Positions 1 to 13,036 of a stretch of DNA of 64,000 nt are shown one piece after another (within the stretch, counting starts at the first letter, position 1; the number at the start of each line of letters is the position of its first letter). Source of the stretch: Numida meleagris (taxonomy: Eukaryota > Chordata > Aves > Galliformes > Numididae); the NCBI RefSeq assembly GCF_002078875.1, contig NC_034412.1, positions 31,561,557-31,625,556 on the forward strand, in the 5' to 3' direction. The position numbers and the translations under genes were made by a program. The notes under the pieces are model-generated. The model worked only from the letters and a program-made list of their open reading frames with translations, searched no databases and was not told the origin of the DNA.

Positions 1-120
1 CAACCAGACCCTGTCAGCAGGGCTGCTCTCCAGCACCTCATCCCCCAGCCTGTACATTTAGCCAAGGTTGCCCTTTCCCAGGTGCAGAATCCATCACTTG
101 CTCTTGTTAAACTTCATACA
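1..120 (-). mobile_element. CR1 LINE fragment at the left edge
   Basis: The minus strand reads as a decayed CR1 reverse-transcriptase C-terminal region. It contains the LHLGKG-type segment that follows the MRFN-K-K block seen in the two better CR1 copies of this window. It has stop codons and runs off the left edge, so its true length is unknown. It is an old dead fragment. Confidence 0.7.
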
Positions 121-2120
121 GTTGGTAAATGTCCAGATAAAGAGTAAATACAAGACTAAAATAGATTTACTGTTAGTAATTAAATTCCTGTATCAGAATG
201 TACAAGATGTTATGTGTAATGGAAATATATCGCCCTGTCCTCCATTTACTTTTGCTTAAAAAGAAAACTTCCTACCCTAAGAGATCTAGTGATAATCAAC
301 CAGATATCTACTCACACTTAAAACATCAAACTGTTTTAATGTCTGCAACCAGATATCTGAAAGTAAACTTTGTACCTATGGGAAGACAGATTTAGAATTT
401 TTATTCTGATTTATTCCTGACTGTACAAAAAATAAAATTGTTCTGAATTATGATGTCATCCATTTTCCAGCATCTCATGTGCTCCAGGCCCAGAGCCTTT
501 ATTAAAACTTAAAACAAAATCCCTGGGCCATAACTTAAAAAGCAAAGATCATCATTTATGGCATACTTGATATCAGCTGTGTTAAATCTAGATGCATTTT
601 ATTGTAGACTGCTTGAAAAAGAATAGTTAAATTGCCTTCAGTTGAGCTGCAGAGATTAGAGTTCTTAAGCTTCCATTTTAGAGAAAAGGACTGTGGAAGC
701 TAAAATAAATCCTTTACTAAAATTTAAAATTTCATTTGCCATCTAAAAAATTACTTCTTTGAAAGAAATGAACACTACAGTTTTAAAACATTGTGCTTAA
801 CCCAAACACTGAAATCAAGTAAGATTCCTTTCTAGTATGAAAGGACTTGTAGGTTTAGTACATAGTCTCGCCAGGACTACGAAGGAATACTGAATGAATG
901 AGCTAGTGAAGGATTTTTACTTTATACAATTTTCAAAGAGGTTTAGATATATTTTATTCACGGAAAATCTCACTTCTAAAGAATTGTGAAGCCAGATGGT
1001 GCCCCATGAAGTTGCCTTGGAGCAAAGTATTTCTCTTGTAATTAGAAAAATGCCCAAACTTTGAAGTTACATATGGAATTCTTTTCGCTTTAAGGATAGC
1101 ATTTGGCAAACACAGAGTTCCATGTCTGTTTAGCGATACCTACTGCCACACTTATTTTTATGAGTCATCAGAAGAGCTGAAATCCAGTAAGAAAAGAGAC
1201 AAAGAAAAAGCATCTATTATATATGAAAAAGATCCTTTTAATTACATTGGCTACTGAAAACAGATTAATTTTAAAGTCTTGATAACACAACCCATATAGT
1301 GAGTAGCCATTTCAGTGGCCATCTGCCATGTTTTTGAATGAAATGAATTATAAATATATAATGTTATTAGTAACAACATTTATTGATATGTGTAATATCT
1401 ACTAAACATAAGAACAGACATTCAGTGTGTCATTCAGTGACATATAGATCAACTGAGGAGTGTATATTGAGATAAACTAATTCACTGGGGACCTCATGAC
1501 AGTGGTACTTCTGTGGAAATACATGCATTTCAGAAAAGAGACAAAGGGAACTTAAGATGGCTTGTAATTTTGGCCTTGTGCATTGAAAACGTGTCCTGTT
1601 TTTAAATAGGTCAGTGCTGACAGACTTATGCTGTAATTATTCTTGATTAAATCCAAGTAATAGCAAGAAAATATGAAATAACAACTGTTTTGAAACTAGT
1701 TAGTACATGACATAAGTAATCAAGAGACACAGAATACTAAATATCTTGTGGATGGCCAGGTTATGAGTCAGCCCTGGCTGAATTTTACTGAATTTTTTGA
1801 ATATTTAAACATGCTCACTGCAGAATACTGTTTTGTTTTGTTTTTAATTTTTTAAGTTAGGTTTGTTATTAACTGAGAACTAACTGTTCTACATTATGCC
1901 AGCACTCAAAATACATAACATGGTCATAATACATCTCAAAATTTTCAATGATCTGGAATTGTTTTCTTCTTAACAGTCTTCCAGGAATTTTTAGTTCTGA
2001 TACCATATTTCTTGTCTGCCATTAACCAGCTAATTTTTGTATGCCTCTGAAAAGAGAAAGGATCTATTCGTGATCCAGCAGGATGGGGGAAGTGATTATT
2101 TCCCTTGCATGCAGCACTGA
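121..2120. other. AT-rich unique sequence, no gene seen
   Basis: No open frame longer than about 65 codons, no recognisable domain, RNA gene or repeat family. The base composition is typical of avian intergenic or intronic DNA. Confidence 0.6.
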
Positions 2121-2124
2121 AAAA

Positions 2125-2645
2125 ACGGCACCGCAAATATTGTTTAGGTTTGGGCCCCTTGCTACAAGAAAGATACTGAGTTTCTCAAGCTGTGCAGAGA
2201 AAAGCAATGAAGCTGGTGAAGGGATTAAAAACAACATTTATGAACACCAACTAAGGGAACTGACATTGTTTAGTACGGACAAGAGGAGGCTGACAGGAAA
2301 CTCACTTGTAGAGACATCGCTCTCTACAACTATCCGAACACAAATTGCAGTGAGGAGGGTGTTGATATCTCAAGGTGACAATTAGAAGGATGAATAGAAA
2401 TAATCCCAAATTGTGCCAGGGTAGGTTTGGACTGGAAATTAGGAAGAATTTCTTAATAGAGAGGGTAGTCAAGCATGGCAGGATGCTGCTCAGAGAGGTG
2501 GTGGAGTTCACGTCCCTGGGGGTATTTAAGAGATTCATGGACATGGCATTAAGGGACATGGTTTCATGATGGGACTTGGCAGGTCAAGTTGATGGTTGGA
2601 CCTGATAATCACAAATGTATTTTCCTATCTAGATGATTCTATGTT
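2125..2645 (+). mobile_element. Old CR1 LINE fragment
   Basis: The plus strand aligns by eye to the CR1 reverse-transcriptase tail and 3' UTR: the block encoding L-G-L-F-S-x-x-K-R-R, the R-F-x-L-x-I-R-K-x-F segment, and the L-R-E-V-V-E-x-x-S-L segment. It ends in the CR1 octamer-type 3' end (GATTCTATG followed by TTTCTATTC). Several frameshifts and stops show an ancient 5'-truncated copy without coding capacity. Confidence 0.85.
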
Positions 2646-5600
2646 TCTATTCTTCTCTTGACTGCATTATTACTGTAAAGAAAAGATGCACAAAGTTGCG
2701 TACTTTCCTGAAAAAGTCAGCACACAGTCCTTTAATGTTATGAAGGGAAAAAGGATCTTTTGCTACATCCACTGGCTTTTCTTCAAGTCTCCCGTAAAAC
2801 AGACTTAAGATGTACAAAGCTGTAGACAAAATTTGAATTAAGATGATCCATACACCAAAAGCAGAATCACAATTAAACACACTCTCCTTTAATTTTGTTG
2901 TTGGCTGGCATACTTTTGGTGCCAAAAGTTATATTCAAAACATGATTTCTCTGTTAGCTTTGGCTTAGAAGAAACACTCTGTAAGCCTGTTATGTCTAAC
3001 TATTATGGACTGACTTGGAGTTAAGTTCATTTAATTTGCAGTCCAAAGAGCAGACAGTTATTGGATTTATTATCCATTATTTACAATGGAAATGAGCTCA
3101 TCACTATTCCATTTTACATTTCATATTAATCAATTCATTTTTCTAGCTTGCAATCAGTTTATTAGTTTCAATAAGTGCTTCATGAATTGTTAATGATAAC
3201 ATAAAACAACAAAAATCCAGAATCTGGTTAAAAATAACACCTTTTGAAAACTCTAGCCTGCTGCCACTGTTATATGTGGTTGATGTGAAGTGGAACACAC
3301 TTTACTTTCAGCCCAGTTATCAGTGAAGGTCAGCATGACACCCTGGATTTCAGCTTCAGGAAATATCACATGAGAAAACATCCATAATGTTTTACAAAGT
3401 TCCAGTGCTACAATTTTCTAGGTATGGGTGGCAAAGCCTACATTTTCTTAGCTCCATCTACTAGAGATGCCAAAGGGAGCTGTTAGGTACTGACAGCTTG
3501 ATCTGAATCAAGGCCTTACACTGAAAAGAATATTGCTTCAATTGTATGTAGACACAAAATGACATGAAAATGTGTTTGAAATAAGTGTCAGAATGGAAAA
3601 CAGCTATATGAATGTGGATTTAATTTACAATGCATTTCAATTATTATAAACTTTAATTCAATACTCTAAAAATATTAACTAATTGTATACAATCAGATGA
3701 TATTAACCTCTTGAAAGTTTCCATTGGCATGGTAGCATAAATGTTTTTTAGTAATCAAAATATCTATTTTAGAATAAGTTCTGGAACTGTCCTCCATAGA
3801 GCAGATGAAATGGTAGTATCACTGTATTTCCATTTAATTTAATCCAAAATTCCAGCACCTCAGTGGATTTTATTGTCTATTTAGATAAATAAATGACATC
3901 TTAAAGAAAATGATCTCTACATTGAGAGCTTTTGTTAGCATAGATATGCAAATAACTTGTGATCCTGACCGAGAAAAAAAAAGATTGAAATCTAACTGAA
4001 AAAATCCTCTTCCAAACTCTGTATCTCTGCAGAAAAAGTGCTGTTTCCAAGCGATCACATTGGCAACAGCCTCCAAAAACAAATACAAGAACACCACAAC
4101 CTTAAAAGAAGTTGCCAAGAAAGCTGGAAATTAATCAAATGATACAATTTATCTGTATTTTGCTATTTCTATTGTCAAACAAAAGTAAAAAAAAAAAAAG
4201 AGTACTGTATTAATGAAGTCCACTAGGGTACCGCAAGCTTATTTTCCTCATGGTTAATAAATCATTGACAAAAAGATGAACTCAGCCATAATATTGGTTA
4301 GTTATACTGACTAACATCCAGGCAAATAGCAACAAGCAGAAACATAATTAATGAGCACGCAGCAAGATAAAATGACCATAAATTTGGCTTGACAGACAAT
4401 AAATCTCACTTATTCTCTCTCTCTCAATCAGTGGGAGGTTTTTTTAGTTAAATAAAAAAAAGAAAAATAAAAAAATCTTTCATTTTAAGCAAGCTATAGA
4501 GATTTGTTTTATGTTCCCTTGAAAAGATTTGCTCCCTTGCCTTTTCCCAGATTTCTCCAGTCACAGTCCATTTATTTATTTATGTTTCTTTCATATGCCA
4601 TGAGCACCATGTGACTGAGGTGAACATGACACCTCCTCAAAGGAAGAAGCAAAAACACGCAACTGACTGTACTGTGGGGAGAGTTTCATTCCGGCCCTGC
4701 AGACCTTGCAGTTATCATGTATTCTACCAGTTATAAGGCCCAAACCAGCTTTATTTTGAAGACAAACAGAACTAATGAGCTGTAAAGAAAATGTATTTTT
4801 TCCTAGTGACAGCATTATACCAAGCTAATCACTGTAGGATGCCATCCACCATCATTCATGACTGAGACATGTGGCAATAACATTGACAGCAAAGGTGTAA
4901 GGTTGTACCTCCAGCTCCCGTGTGAGCCCTCATCACCATTTGCACCTCACAGTCACACCTTTCTCTGCTTCTGTCTAGGTGAGGCAGTGCCCTGGGATGT
5001 TGGAAAGAACAAAAGCAAACAGTCAAAGAAGAAATTATATTTAGGCTCCCGAATTCAGATTACATTTCAGAGCAGACAGGTGGAAATTAGAAATGGTAAT
5101 TTTAAAGGGCATAAACAAATAACTTGTATTAGCAAGAAGGAGGAATGGCTCAGCTTCTTTTTCTGTCTGTCACTTGAAAAGAAGGGGATAGTGCATTTCT
5201 ACACAGCAGCCAAAACTAACCTGTGCTTTTCCAATTAACAGGATTTCATTAGGGGTTCAGACTCTCCTCATGAGAAATTGTGAACTTGGTTTCACAGAAG
5301 CAAATCACTTTTACTCCTTAACTGAATGAATTTAAGATTTGCAGTAGAATAATTTAAAAAATTGCATCTACTTTTATTATACTAATTTACCTTACAGAGT
5401 GCTAGTCATAAAGAGTACTTCATGTAATGATTGCATTTCACAGTATTCAGGTACCAAAATTCTAGTATTTAAAATGCAACAAAAATAAACTTTCACATAA
5501 AAAGAGTTTAAAATATTTTTCTTAAAATAACAACTCTTTGCATAAAGAGAATATAGCCTTTACACCATAGTACTTTACTTTCCTTTTTTGCTTCCTAATA

Positions 5601-8600
5601 GCAACCTTAGAGCTTGCCGCTTTTGCTGCTGCTCATGCCTGAGGGAGGGCTGGAGCAGCCTACCCAAGTTGGCAGCACCCCTCCCAGCCCCTTGCCTTGA
5701 TCAGTTTCCCTTTTCTAGCAACACAAAGAGCAATAAGCTCACCTTTCCCATGTCCTGTCTTTCCAGGAAAATCCTTTTTCCAGGCCAACCCTAGCAGTGG
5801 GACACAAATTTTAAAGGTTCTGGTTCACCACTGAGCTACTCTACAGTTCCTTCACAGTCACTTGACCTCAGAGCAGAAATTGTTGCCCTTCATTTCCATA
5901 AGAATTTAACACAGAATGAAATTCTTAAAGAGGCCATGCATCTTCAGTTATTCCTGAGATGGTTCTTTTCTGTTGAGATACCACTGTGACTATTTTACAA
6001 CAAACTGCAGATGATTAAGCATAGATTGATAGAGACTGGGTAGTCAAATATTTCTTGAATATTATGAAATAATCTTTAAAAAGATATAGAGAATATTGCA
6101 ACTATATTAACAGTATTTAAATTTGGATTAGTCTGGAAAATAAAAGTAATATGAAAATCCACACTAAACATCTAACTTCTCATGTGTAAAATACTTCTTC
6201 TCTGGACAGTCTGAATCAGCAGCACAAATGATCTTTCCATGCTAAATTCTAGTCACTGAACACTAAAATTATATGGCACAAAAACTGTGTTTACAATGAT
6301 TATCAGACATATAGCCGAGGCCAAATGAAACCAGTTGGAAGCTGCTCACAAAATTTGGCAGTTAAAATACATACTTTAGGCCTTATGGCTGCATTTATTA
6401 CCATATGTTGAGAGCTGTCCCTCTCTATTTATCCGTAGCTATTGTATGTTTGGAACTGTCCACCCCTATTTATTTGCAATCCCCTAATTAGGCATAATGG
6501 CTCAAATACTAAAAGATATTAACATATTGCTGCAGATTGAAGGGAGAACAACAACAGATATAATTAGAGGTTGAGAGGAGACTGAATCATGTCACAAGAT
6601 CAAGTCTCATTTAGTCACACAATGACAAAGAGGGTGATTAGCACCTACAGCCCTGATTCCGGAAAGATGCATTTTCTATGCCAAGGTCCATTTCAGCCTA
6701 TATTCTAAATTTGCTCTCAGAAGTAACCATACACTGAAACAGCTGTTAGAAAAGAATTAGTGATTCCAGCTACAAAAGTGTTCCATGTATCTAAGTGTTC
6801 CTGACTGGGATGTCAATCAGGACGATATACTGAACTCTGAACTCTGGAATTGCCAAGCATCAGTTCTGAAAAGTCATTGTTATGGAAAGAGACTGCCACC
6901 AACTTTTGGAGACTGCATTTCAAGGGCTGTAAGGAAAGTGGGAGAAATTAATTTCACTATGATGATTGGTTCTGCTGTGCACAAAACACCACTGTGGTGC
7001 CTCTGTTAGTCTGATGGAGAAATATGTCCCAGCAGAAGGAATGCAGAGACATTAAATGGCATCTCCATCTTCCTCATGTTTAACTAGTGGTGCCTACCTT
7101 GGTGTGACCCTTTGATTCTAGCTATTGCTGCCTCCCTGGTGTGTTATTCTTCTCCTGACTGTTCCTCTTTCCCTCACTTCTTTGCCAGCCTTCCATCTAG
7201 CATGTGTTGGGTTTAGCCAGTGAAGATAAATCTACCTTTTAGCAGCATTGCCTTGATCCTGCAGCCTGGAAGTAGTGCTTTAAGCAAAATAAAGCTGCTA
7301 AAAGTTTACTGAGTTTGCAAGTCACTGATAAGACACAGTGTTGTGCCTGCATCTACCTAGCAGTAAGGCTGCAAGGGAAGGAAATTCATAAGATGCAAGC
7401 TAAAAGACAGAAGCAGCATTTTCATGTGTGGTTTTTTTTTCCTACTGTAGGAGTTTGTTTTATTTTTAAAATAAATAGGATCAAACAGTAGCAGTGAAAA
7501 ACAGCTACCAAATCTTATTTAATTACATGTAAGTTGTGCAATTGTTTTCTAGCTTTTTAAAAAACTGTTAATGAATAGATTAGGATGCTTCTTGCGCTGG
7601 TTATTACCAGGAGAGAAAGTGGTAGTAGACAGATTCAAAGCTCTATTGAACTAAATCATTGATATTACAGATAAAACGTTTTTCTACAGATAGCTTGCTG
7701 GCCAATTGGACAGTTTGTGTTCTTTCTATGCGTATTTATTCCCATGACTTTCCCAGAAACAAAGGATAAGCTCTTATCATAATTTAGAGGAAGAATGTAA
7801 GGACACCAAGGCCAAAACAAAGAAGGACTCAGCTCCCAAATATTCCCTCCCTTATTTAAGTTCATGGGCCCTTAGCTACTTATAGGCTCCCAAATTTTTT
7901 GGCTTCAAATTTTTAATTGGACTCTTCTTCAAAGGAAGTCCCTATCAGATGCCAGGGGAAAGATGGGAGCACATCTAATGAAAATCAAGATGTGCCACAT
8001 AAACTTGGAATAGGAACACCTCCCCTTTAATGATAAGGCAAAGAGAAAGTAAGATTTTGCTTTTTAGTCCTTCATACGCATTCATGAAACAACCATCCAT
8101 CAATATTTCTTATGTCTGGATGCAAATATCAGCTAGACATATATACTTCAGTTTTGAAACCAATCCAGTATTTTTCGTGTTTGAACTTTGCTACATCTGT
8201 CTGACAGGAAGCTAGTAAGCTTTTCCCCACACATATACTCGGATATTGCACACACGTTCTTTTCCTTTCTTCCATCATGCTTTCCCCATGTCATAACAAG
8301 TCACCTCATGTAATGCCCTCTAAATGCTAACTCTGTTTGGCAGGGCTCAAGGGAAGATATTTCAACATTTGCAGCATAATGAATTAGAGAATGGCAGGTA
8401 GGCCTGTCTTTTTTGAAGTTTCCAGGCTAACATCTTTCTGTCTGTCTTTTATTCTCAAATAAAAGCCTTTTCTAAACCTTTTCAAAGACATACCACCACA
8501 AGTCCTGCTAGAAGTATTCATTTACTCATCTCTGATCAGGAGGATTGTGAAGTGAGTGTCTCCCATACAGCCCCTGGCAAGGATTAAGAAGAAATCAAAT

Positions 8601-11175
8601 CTGAGATTTGTTGTTAATTATGAATGTCTAAAAGAAAGTGTGGAAATTGAAGAGAAGGAAAGAGAGATTTCTACAGCTTTTAAATAGGGTTGTTACAACC
8701 GCATGACTAGACACTCACGGTCAGGTATCCCGTAAAGCAATTGACAGAAAATTCTCCTATGAGTTAATACATTTAATATCTTATATTTTCAGTTTCTTGA
8801 AGACATGAGCAGAGGAAATAGTTTATTGACGCACCTCAGGAGAAAACCCTTAAAGGAAATGTTAAAATTTATCACCAAACAGTAGTACTGCTTTATAACC
8901 TAAAATATTCCATTTGGGTAGGTTATTTTATTGTCCTGTTAGAAAAATAAAGTTTCCCTCACTGCACTGAATGAATGTAAGGATTCCAAAGTCACCCGTG
9001 AATGATGTTAACTGTGAACTATATTATTCTTCTATAATATTGAAATATAAATTTTGAAAGAACTCCATCAAGATTGCATGTCATTGCGGATTTGGCTATT
9101 GCACTGGGACTGAATAGATAGGTATACTGAATATGTATGACCATGCAGAAAAAAAGCAAAGTTCAAATACATCAGCAGATATGTTTGGCACATTTTGACT
9201 AGCACATGGACCAAAGGAGACTTGGTTATTGTACTTTTGGCTGGACTAAATTCATTACTCTGTGAATGCTCAAAAATTTTCTCGGTGTAAGGTCGTGTTC
9301 TAGGCAGTAGCTTCGGACCAGTGCCTTGAGTTTTTTGGGGTAGGTGATGTGACAAAGATAAGTGGGAAATGGAGACAAGTGTTAAACAATGTTAGTCATT
9401 TGTTGCCAGGACATCTATAAACACCCTGCACCAACAACACAACTGAAAGCAATGCTGAAATTGTGCTATTTGGAAGCAGTACTCTGGCAGGCTCTTTGAC
9501 ATCTCATAATAGGAGCTGTAGGACAAAGAGAATCCAGAAATATAAATCAATTTCTAAACTGGCATTTTAAAAAACCTTGTGCTTTCTTCCAGTGGAAGAA
9601 ATAGTTTATTCTTCAAAATCTAGAAAATTACACATGATGTCACCCAACTCCGGATCTATTTTTCCCAAATCCTTCCACAAAAACATGTATCATAATTAAG
9701 TTTTCATACGCATACACCCTGCAGGACATTTACTGTTGAAACAATTATGCAATTACCCACATTTTTTCTTTTACAAAATAAGCTTACCTATCCCATTACT
9801 CTAGATGCATATGATCACATGATCATGATAACTGTTCAGCTCTGAGATCTTGATATTTTGCAAAGCGCATTCTCAAACTCTAATTTTAATATACCAAGAG
9901 TGTCACCTCCTATAAATTAAATTTAGACTTAACACTGACTTTAAAGTTAGCCCACTTGGCAGCTTTTTCTAATATAGTTGCATGTTTCTCACCTACAGGT
10001 TATCTTTTCTTTCCAGAGTACATCTGATCCAAAGGTCTGCAATAAAACCTGGATTTCCTGTCAAAACAGAAGCCAGGGTATTATTTGGTTCTTGACTCCA
10101 CCTAACACTGCAGGCCTCAATTTGAGGCTTGAAATATATTAATTTAAAAATAAACAAATAGAATTATAGAACCGGAACAATGAATATACACTACTCCGCA
10201 TCTTTTCTTGGAATACTAACGATAACCTAGGGTAATGAATGCATCCAGTATGTATATATTCAGATTAGCAATGCAATGAAAATTGCCATGAAGCTACCTC
10301 TCAAGTACATGAATCAAAGGTCAGATAGCAGAGAGTATGGGTGACAGCAACTGTTTCACATATTGTGTATGTAGATAGCATATTTCTATAGAAAATGTAA
10401 GAAATGTATGTGTTGTTGTGACAGATTAACATTTAAAGTAAGTGTATAGTAATGATATAAATTCAACCATGTTTTCACAGTGATCGCAGTTTGTAAAATG
10501 TGTGCCAGAGTTGAATGGTTTCTCAGTACAGTTTGTGAGCAGTACACTGGAAATCATTTAAAGTGAATGAAATTAAAACTAAGCGTTCTTATTTAAAATA
10601 TCATCTAGCTGAAGGGGTTAGCAATCGTGATCAATTTTCAATATGTTGCAGATAAAGAGACATTGAAGTGCCGATGGAAATAATAATTTTTATCATGAAT
10701 ACTCCTCAAACAATACATTAATGATGGTTGTTTTTTTTTTAAGGCTTAGATACCACATCATTTCACCGTTCTTTTTACTATTCAGTTAAAAAATATACAG
10801 TTCAAATTTCAGACCTTTAGATTTACAGCTTACTCCTCCTTGTTTAACATCTTTTCTAACTATTGCATACACAGGATATAACAGCTAAAATAAAGAAACA
10901 TTCTGATTATTGCTACATCTACTAACATTCACCCTTGTCATATTTTGCACACTACATTAAGCAAAAACATAGCAGGCAGTTAATACCAAGACTGCTTTCT
11001 ATTACAGTGAATCTTTGCTTTGTAGTGGCAGAGAAGCAAGAAAAATGGGCTGAGGTGGGAAACAATCAACCCCCGCTCCCCTGCCCCCAAACAAAACAGA
11101 GTAATTGTGTTGTACCCTGCTAGGAGTGGCGATGAAGCTTTCAGAAAAACATGATCTCCTTATAAAAGATGCATT
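2646..11175. other. AT-rich unique sequence, no gene seen
   Basis: About 8.5 kb without a recognisable gene. The longest open frame (4858-5238, plus) encodes 126 residues with no domain I know. A locally less AT-rich patch at 5590-5800 and an internally repetitive patch near 6410-6480 are the only irregularities. Confidence 0.6.
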
Positions 11176-11179
11176 AAAT

Positions 11180-11275
11180 TATAGAATCATAGAATTGTTT
11201 GAGTTGGAAGGGACCCTTTAAAGGTCATCTAGTCCAACCCTCCTGAAATGAACAGGGACATCTACAGTGATCTTC
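11180..11275 (-). mobile_element. CR1 LINE 3'-end fragment
   Basis: Short CR1 tail read on the minus strand. It has the TTGGACTAGATGACC block, the AACTC/TTCCAAC context, and the terminal ATTCTATGATTCTAT octamer repeats at 11181-11198. Only the 3' UTR remains. Confidence 0.9.
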
Positions 11276-11653
11276 TAGTAGAATTTCTACAATGATCTTC
11301 TGCTAGATTCAGTACTGTGCAGATCTTAAAATTATTTTTTATTACTGTTAATCACTTTACCTAAAGAAATAATAATTAAAAAAAATACCACCATTTTGTG
11401 AGGGTGATTTATGATCTGCATACTGCATTCATGGAAAAAACTTCCAGTAGACGTTCCACACTGCTTATACAAATCTTTCCTACTAGACAAGCATGTTTGC
11501 TTTCAGAAATGTGACTGCTTTAATGTAACATTATGGCAAAAAAAAAAGAAAAATAACAATCCAAATACAAAATGTTGCTTCCAAACCAGCAACTAATCAT
11601 AGGAATCACAGGTTAGAAATTTCATATGCAAAGATGTACAGTAACTTTATATT
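11276..11653. other. Unique AT-rich spacer between two CR1 copies
   Basis: Nothing recognisable; a short interrupted poly-A stretch lies near 11540-11560. Confidence 0.6.
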
Positions 11654-13036
11654 ATCATAGAATCATAGAATCATAGAATGGCCTGGGTTGAAAAGGATCT
11701 CAAAGATCATCGAGTTTCAAACTCCCTGCTGAGTGCAGGGTCGCCAACCACTAGACCAGGCTGCCCAGAGCCACGTCCAGCCTGGCCTTGAACACCTCAA
11801 GGGACGGGGCATCCACAACCTCCCTGGGCAACCTGTTCCAGTGCGTCACCACCCCCTGTGTGAAAAACTTTCTCCTAATATCTAACCTACATCTCCCCTG
11901 TCCCAGCTTAAAACCATTCCCCCTTGTCCTATCGCTATCTACCCTCACAAACAACCGATCCCCCTCCTGTTTATACCCTCCCTTCAAGTATTGGAAGGCC
12001 ACAATGAGGTCTCCTCGGAGCCTTCTCTTCTCCAAACTAAACAAGCCCAGTCCCCTCAACCTTTCCTCATAGGAGAGGTGCTCCAGCCCTCTGATCATCT
12101 TAGTCGCCCTTCTCTGAACTCGTTCGAAGAGCTCCACGTCCTTCTTGTGCTGGGGGCCCCAGGCCTGGACGCAGTACTCCAGATGGGGCCTCACAAGAGC
12201 TGAGTAGAGGGGGACCACCACCTCCCTCTCCCTGCTGACCACTCCTCTTTTAATGCAGCCCAGAACATAGCTGGCCCTCCGGGCTTCCAGCGCACACCGC
12301 TGGCTCATGTCCAGCTTCTCGTCCACCAGGACCCCCAAGTCCCTCTCCGCAGGGCTGCTTTCAAGTACTTCTTCCCCCAGGTTGTATAAATACCTGGGAT
12401 TGCCCTGGCCCAAGTGCAGGACCCTGCACTTGGCCTTGTTGAACCTCATTAGGTTCTCGTGGGCCCACTTGTCCAGCCTCTCCAGGTCCCTCTGGATGGC
12501 TTCCCTTCCTTCCAATGTATTGACTGCACTGCTCAGCTTGGTGTTATCTGCAAACTTGCTGAGGGTACACTCGATTCCATCGTCTATGTCATTGATAAAG
12601 GCATTGAAGAGCACCGGTCCCAGGACTGAGCCTTGGGGGACACCACTCGTGACCAGCCTCCACCCTGACACAGAACCATTTATCACAACCCTTTGGCTGC
12701 GACCAGCCAACCAGTTCTTAACCCACCAAACAGTCCATCCTTCAAATCCACACCTCTCCAATTTAGAGAGAAGGATGTGATGAGGGACCCTGTCAAAACT
12801 TTGGAGAAGTCCAGGTAGATGATATCCATTGCCCTCCTCCCATCTACTGATGCAGTCACTTCATCGTAGAAGGCCACCAGATTGGTCAGGCAAGATCTAC
12901 CCTTGGTGAAGCCATGCTGGCTGTCTCGGATCACCTCCTTGTCTTGTATGTGCCTTAACATGTCTTCTAGGAGGATCTGCTCCATGATCTTCCCAGGCAC
13001 AGAGGTGAGGCTCACTGGCCTGTAGTTCCTTTTCAT
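11654..13036 (-). mobile_element. CR1 LINE, 5'-truncated, with RT and 3' end
   Basis: This is the best-preserved CR1 copy here. Two overlapping reading frames (12683-13036 and 11751-12761) together cover the reverse-transcriptase domain from its N-terminal part (N-Y-R-P-V-S-L-T, then [15 protein letters not shown]) through the [11 protein letters not shown] block to the C-terminal thumb region and the conserved end A-L-G-S-L-V. A frameshift near 12,800, just after the Y-L-D-F-S-K motif, separates the frames. The catalytic F-A-D-D signature reads F-A-D-N at about residues 70-73 of the longer frame, so one metal-binding aspartate is lost. The 3' end has three ATTCTATG-type octamers. It lacks ORF1, the endonuclease and the 5' part of ORF2, as is usual for CR1 insertions. 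It is dead on both frame and active-site grounds. Confidence 0.95.

Noticed and set aside
4858..5238. 126-codon open frame on the plus strand
   Set aside because: No recognisable domain or supporting signals; composition is like its flanks.
11654..11690. Octamer repeats ATAGAATC as an independent microsatellite
   Set aside because: These are the normal 3' termini of CR1 elements and recur at each CR1 end in the window.
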